64,000 bases of DNA, from NCBI RefSeq assembly GCF_030929605.1, contig NZ_JAVFVS010000008.1, forward strand, positions 248,001-312,000, given 5' to 3'. The stretch comes from Flavobacterium sp. LHD-80. GTDB taxonomy: Bacteria > Bacteroidota > Bacteroidia > Flavobacteriales > Flavobacteriaceae. Below are positions 62,334 through 64,000 of this stretch, one piece after another. The stretch's first letter is position 1; every line of letters starts with the position of its first letter. The notes beneath the pieces are model-generated. The model did no database searches. It was given only the letters and a program-made list of their open reading frames with translations, and was not told where the DNA came from. The translations under genes and the position numbers were made by a program.

Positions 62334-64000
62334 ATGAAATTAATTAAAATCTTAAGCCTTTCAATTGTGCTTTTAGTTGTATCAAAAACAACAGCACAGG
62401 AGTTTAAATTAGGAAAAGTATCTGTTTCTGAATTAGAGCAGAAAGTACATCCTAAAGATTCTACGGCACCTGCTGCTATTTTGTATAAAAAAGGAAAAGC
62501 CAGAATTGAGTATGATCAAACAGAAGGCAACTTTATAACCTTGACCGATGTTGAAGTCCGAATAAAAGTATATAAAAGGAAGGCTACGAATGGGCAAATA
62601 AGGAAGTATGGTATTTTAAAACACCTGGACTAACTGAAAAAGTGTTTTTTTCTGATGCTTACACTTATAATTTGGTTGGTGGCAAAATTGAAAAAACGAA
62701 ACTTAAATCAGAAGGTACTTTTGATGAGGTTTTAAATAAATTTAGAGCTCAGAAAAAAATTACAATGCCAAATGTAAAAGAAGGTTCTGTAATTGAATAT
62801 AAATATACGATCAAAAGTCCAAGTGACCGACTTATAAGAGAGTGGAACTTTCAAGAAACTATTCCTGTGAATTATTCGGAATTTATTACTTATGTACCTG
62901 AATATTATGTTTTTAATTCAAGACAAAAAGGATATTTTTTTCCGAAAATGACTGTTGAAAAAGGCCCTCGTTCAATAATGTTTACAAGTAAAGAAAGATC
63001 TGAGGGACGTGTAACGACAACTACATTTTCAACTGACAAAATTGATTATACTGAAACAAGAACAACTTATATAGCACAAGATTTTCCAGCAATGAAAGAA
63101 GAATCTTTTGTAAACAACATGGATAATTATGTTTCAAGCATTCAGCATGAGTTATCGATGACGAAGTTCCCAGGTTCCCAAATGAAAATGTATTCTACAG
63201 ATTGGGAATCGGTCGTAAAAACAATCTACGATTATGAGAGTTTTGGCCCAGAATTAAATAAAACAGGTTATTATGAAGATGATCTAAAAGTATTGCTTGC
63301 TGGAAAAAACACGCCTGAAGAAAAAATTTGGACTATCTTAAATCACGTGAAAGCAAATGTAAAATGGAATGGCTATACGGGTTATGATTGTGATAATGGA
63401 GTTAAAAAAGCATATAAAGAAAAAACAGGAAATATTGGCGATATCAATTTAATGCTGACTTCAATGCTTCGTTATGCGGGATTGACTGCAAATCCAGTTT
63501 TGTTGAGTACACGTGAAAACGGAATTGCATTATTTCCTAACAGAACTGCTTTTGATTATGTAGTTGCAGCGGTTGAAACCCCACAAGGAAATTTATTGTT
63601 AGATGCTTCAAATAAATTCTCAACACCAAATATTCTTCCTTTTAGAACCATTAACTGGACAGGAAGGTTGATTCGTAAAGATGGCACTTCTGAAGAGATT
63701 GATTTGACGCCTAAAAAAGTATCAAATGATATTGTCTTTTTAAGCTATAGCATTGATGCTGAAGGAAAAGTTTCAGGAAAAACCAGAAGACAATACACAG
63801 ATCACATGGCGATGATTACCAGAGAAAGAATTGACGGTGTGAAGCAAGAAGATTATCTTGAAAAGCTTGAAAACAAAAGCGGAAAAATAGAAATTAGTGA
63901 TTATAGCAGAACTAATGAAAAAGAAATTTTATTGCCTGCAATAGAAACATATGCCTTTACCGGAAATGATTTATGCGAGATTATTGGCGGTAAAATATAC
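62334..64000 (+). pseudogene. Second DUF3857 protein, frameshifted and cut by the window end
   Basis: Tandem paralogue of the preceding gene, 37 bases downstream. Signal peptide (TTAQ, about residue 22), then DUF3857 up to VEVRIKVYK, where one A is missing from the A run at 62574-62577 and the frame ends at a TAA near 62633. Shifting by one base restores a continuous frame (EGYEWANKEVWYFKTPGL onward) to base 64000, including a transglutaminase-like region. The 3' end lies outside the window. Sequence error and true frameshift cannot be told apart here. Confidence 0.75.

Overview
The window is a stretch of ordinary chromosome from a Flavobacterium-type member of the Bacteroidota. This rests on the low GC content, the near absence of Shine-Dalgarno sequences, repeated -7 elements of the form TAnnTTTG, a type IX secretion sorting domain, a TonB receptor with a CarboxypepD_reg domain, many DUF families typical of the phylum (DUF4271, DUF4296, DUF4412, DUF3109, DUF3857), and leucyl-tRNA synthetase and ribonucleotide reductase of the flavobacterial type. 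I saw no rRNA, tRNA, CRISPR array, transposase or prophage.

Layout. 1-5 kb: 3' part of leuS, two covarying palindromes, a secreted hydrolase, an ECF sigma factor with a membrane partner, and a zinc protease. 5-12.5 kb: Lrp regulator, hemD with a DUF4271 membrane protein, then a polyprenol-phosphate mannosyltransferase, dihydroorotase, DUF4296 lipoprotein run facing an epimerase. 12.6-16.6 kb: tyrS, a RelE-type toxin-antitoxin pair, a LuxE-like protein and a tiny type IX substrate. 16.7-24.5 kb: a probable phosphate-acquisition block (surface lipoprotein, TonB receptor, PhoB/PhoR-like pair, phosphate-selective-porin-like protein) in which three genes carry TAAC-type repeats at 11-bp spacing upstream. 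24.5-34.3 kb: MurG-like glycosyltransferase, Lys/Ala-rich protein, large outer-membrane protein, aspartate kinase, acetyltransferase, fructose-bisphosphatase. 34.5-46 kb: TerB, HupE, dCMP deaminase, S41 protease, small envelope proteins, MarC, then nrdB and nrdA. 46-50 kb: HigBA-type module and a DUF1800/DUF1501 pair. 50-54.4 kb: the aromatic amino acid genes pheA, aminotransferase, tyrA and DAHP synthase/chorismate mutase, preceded by a Phe/Tyr-rich leader peptide and an attenuator. 54.7-64 kb: a VIT/plug/DUF2135 gene and two DUF3857 genes, all with reading-frame lesions, around rsgA, a small inverted-repeat-bounded four-helix-bundle cassette, and dtd.

The most interesting signals are mostly non-coding: (1) a conserved-core palindrome family whose arms covary; (2) several unrelated families of 7-8 bp degenerate words arranged as tandem runs or inverted arms hugging gene ends, one of which frames the four-helix-bundle gene with nothing else inside; (3) the 11-bp-phased repeats of the phosphate block; (4) the aromatic attenuator. 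All functional statements are read from sequence motifs and memory of families; no database search was run.
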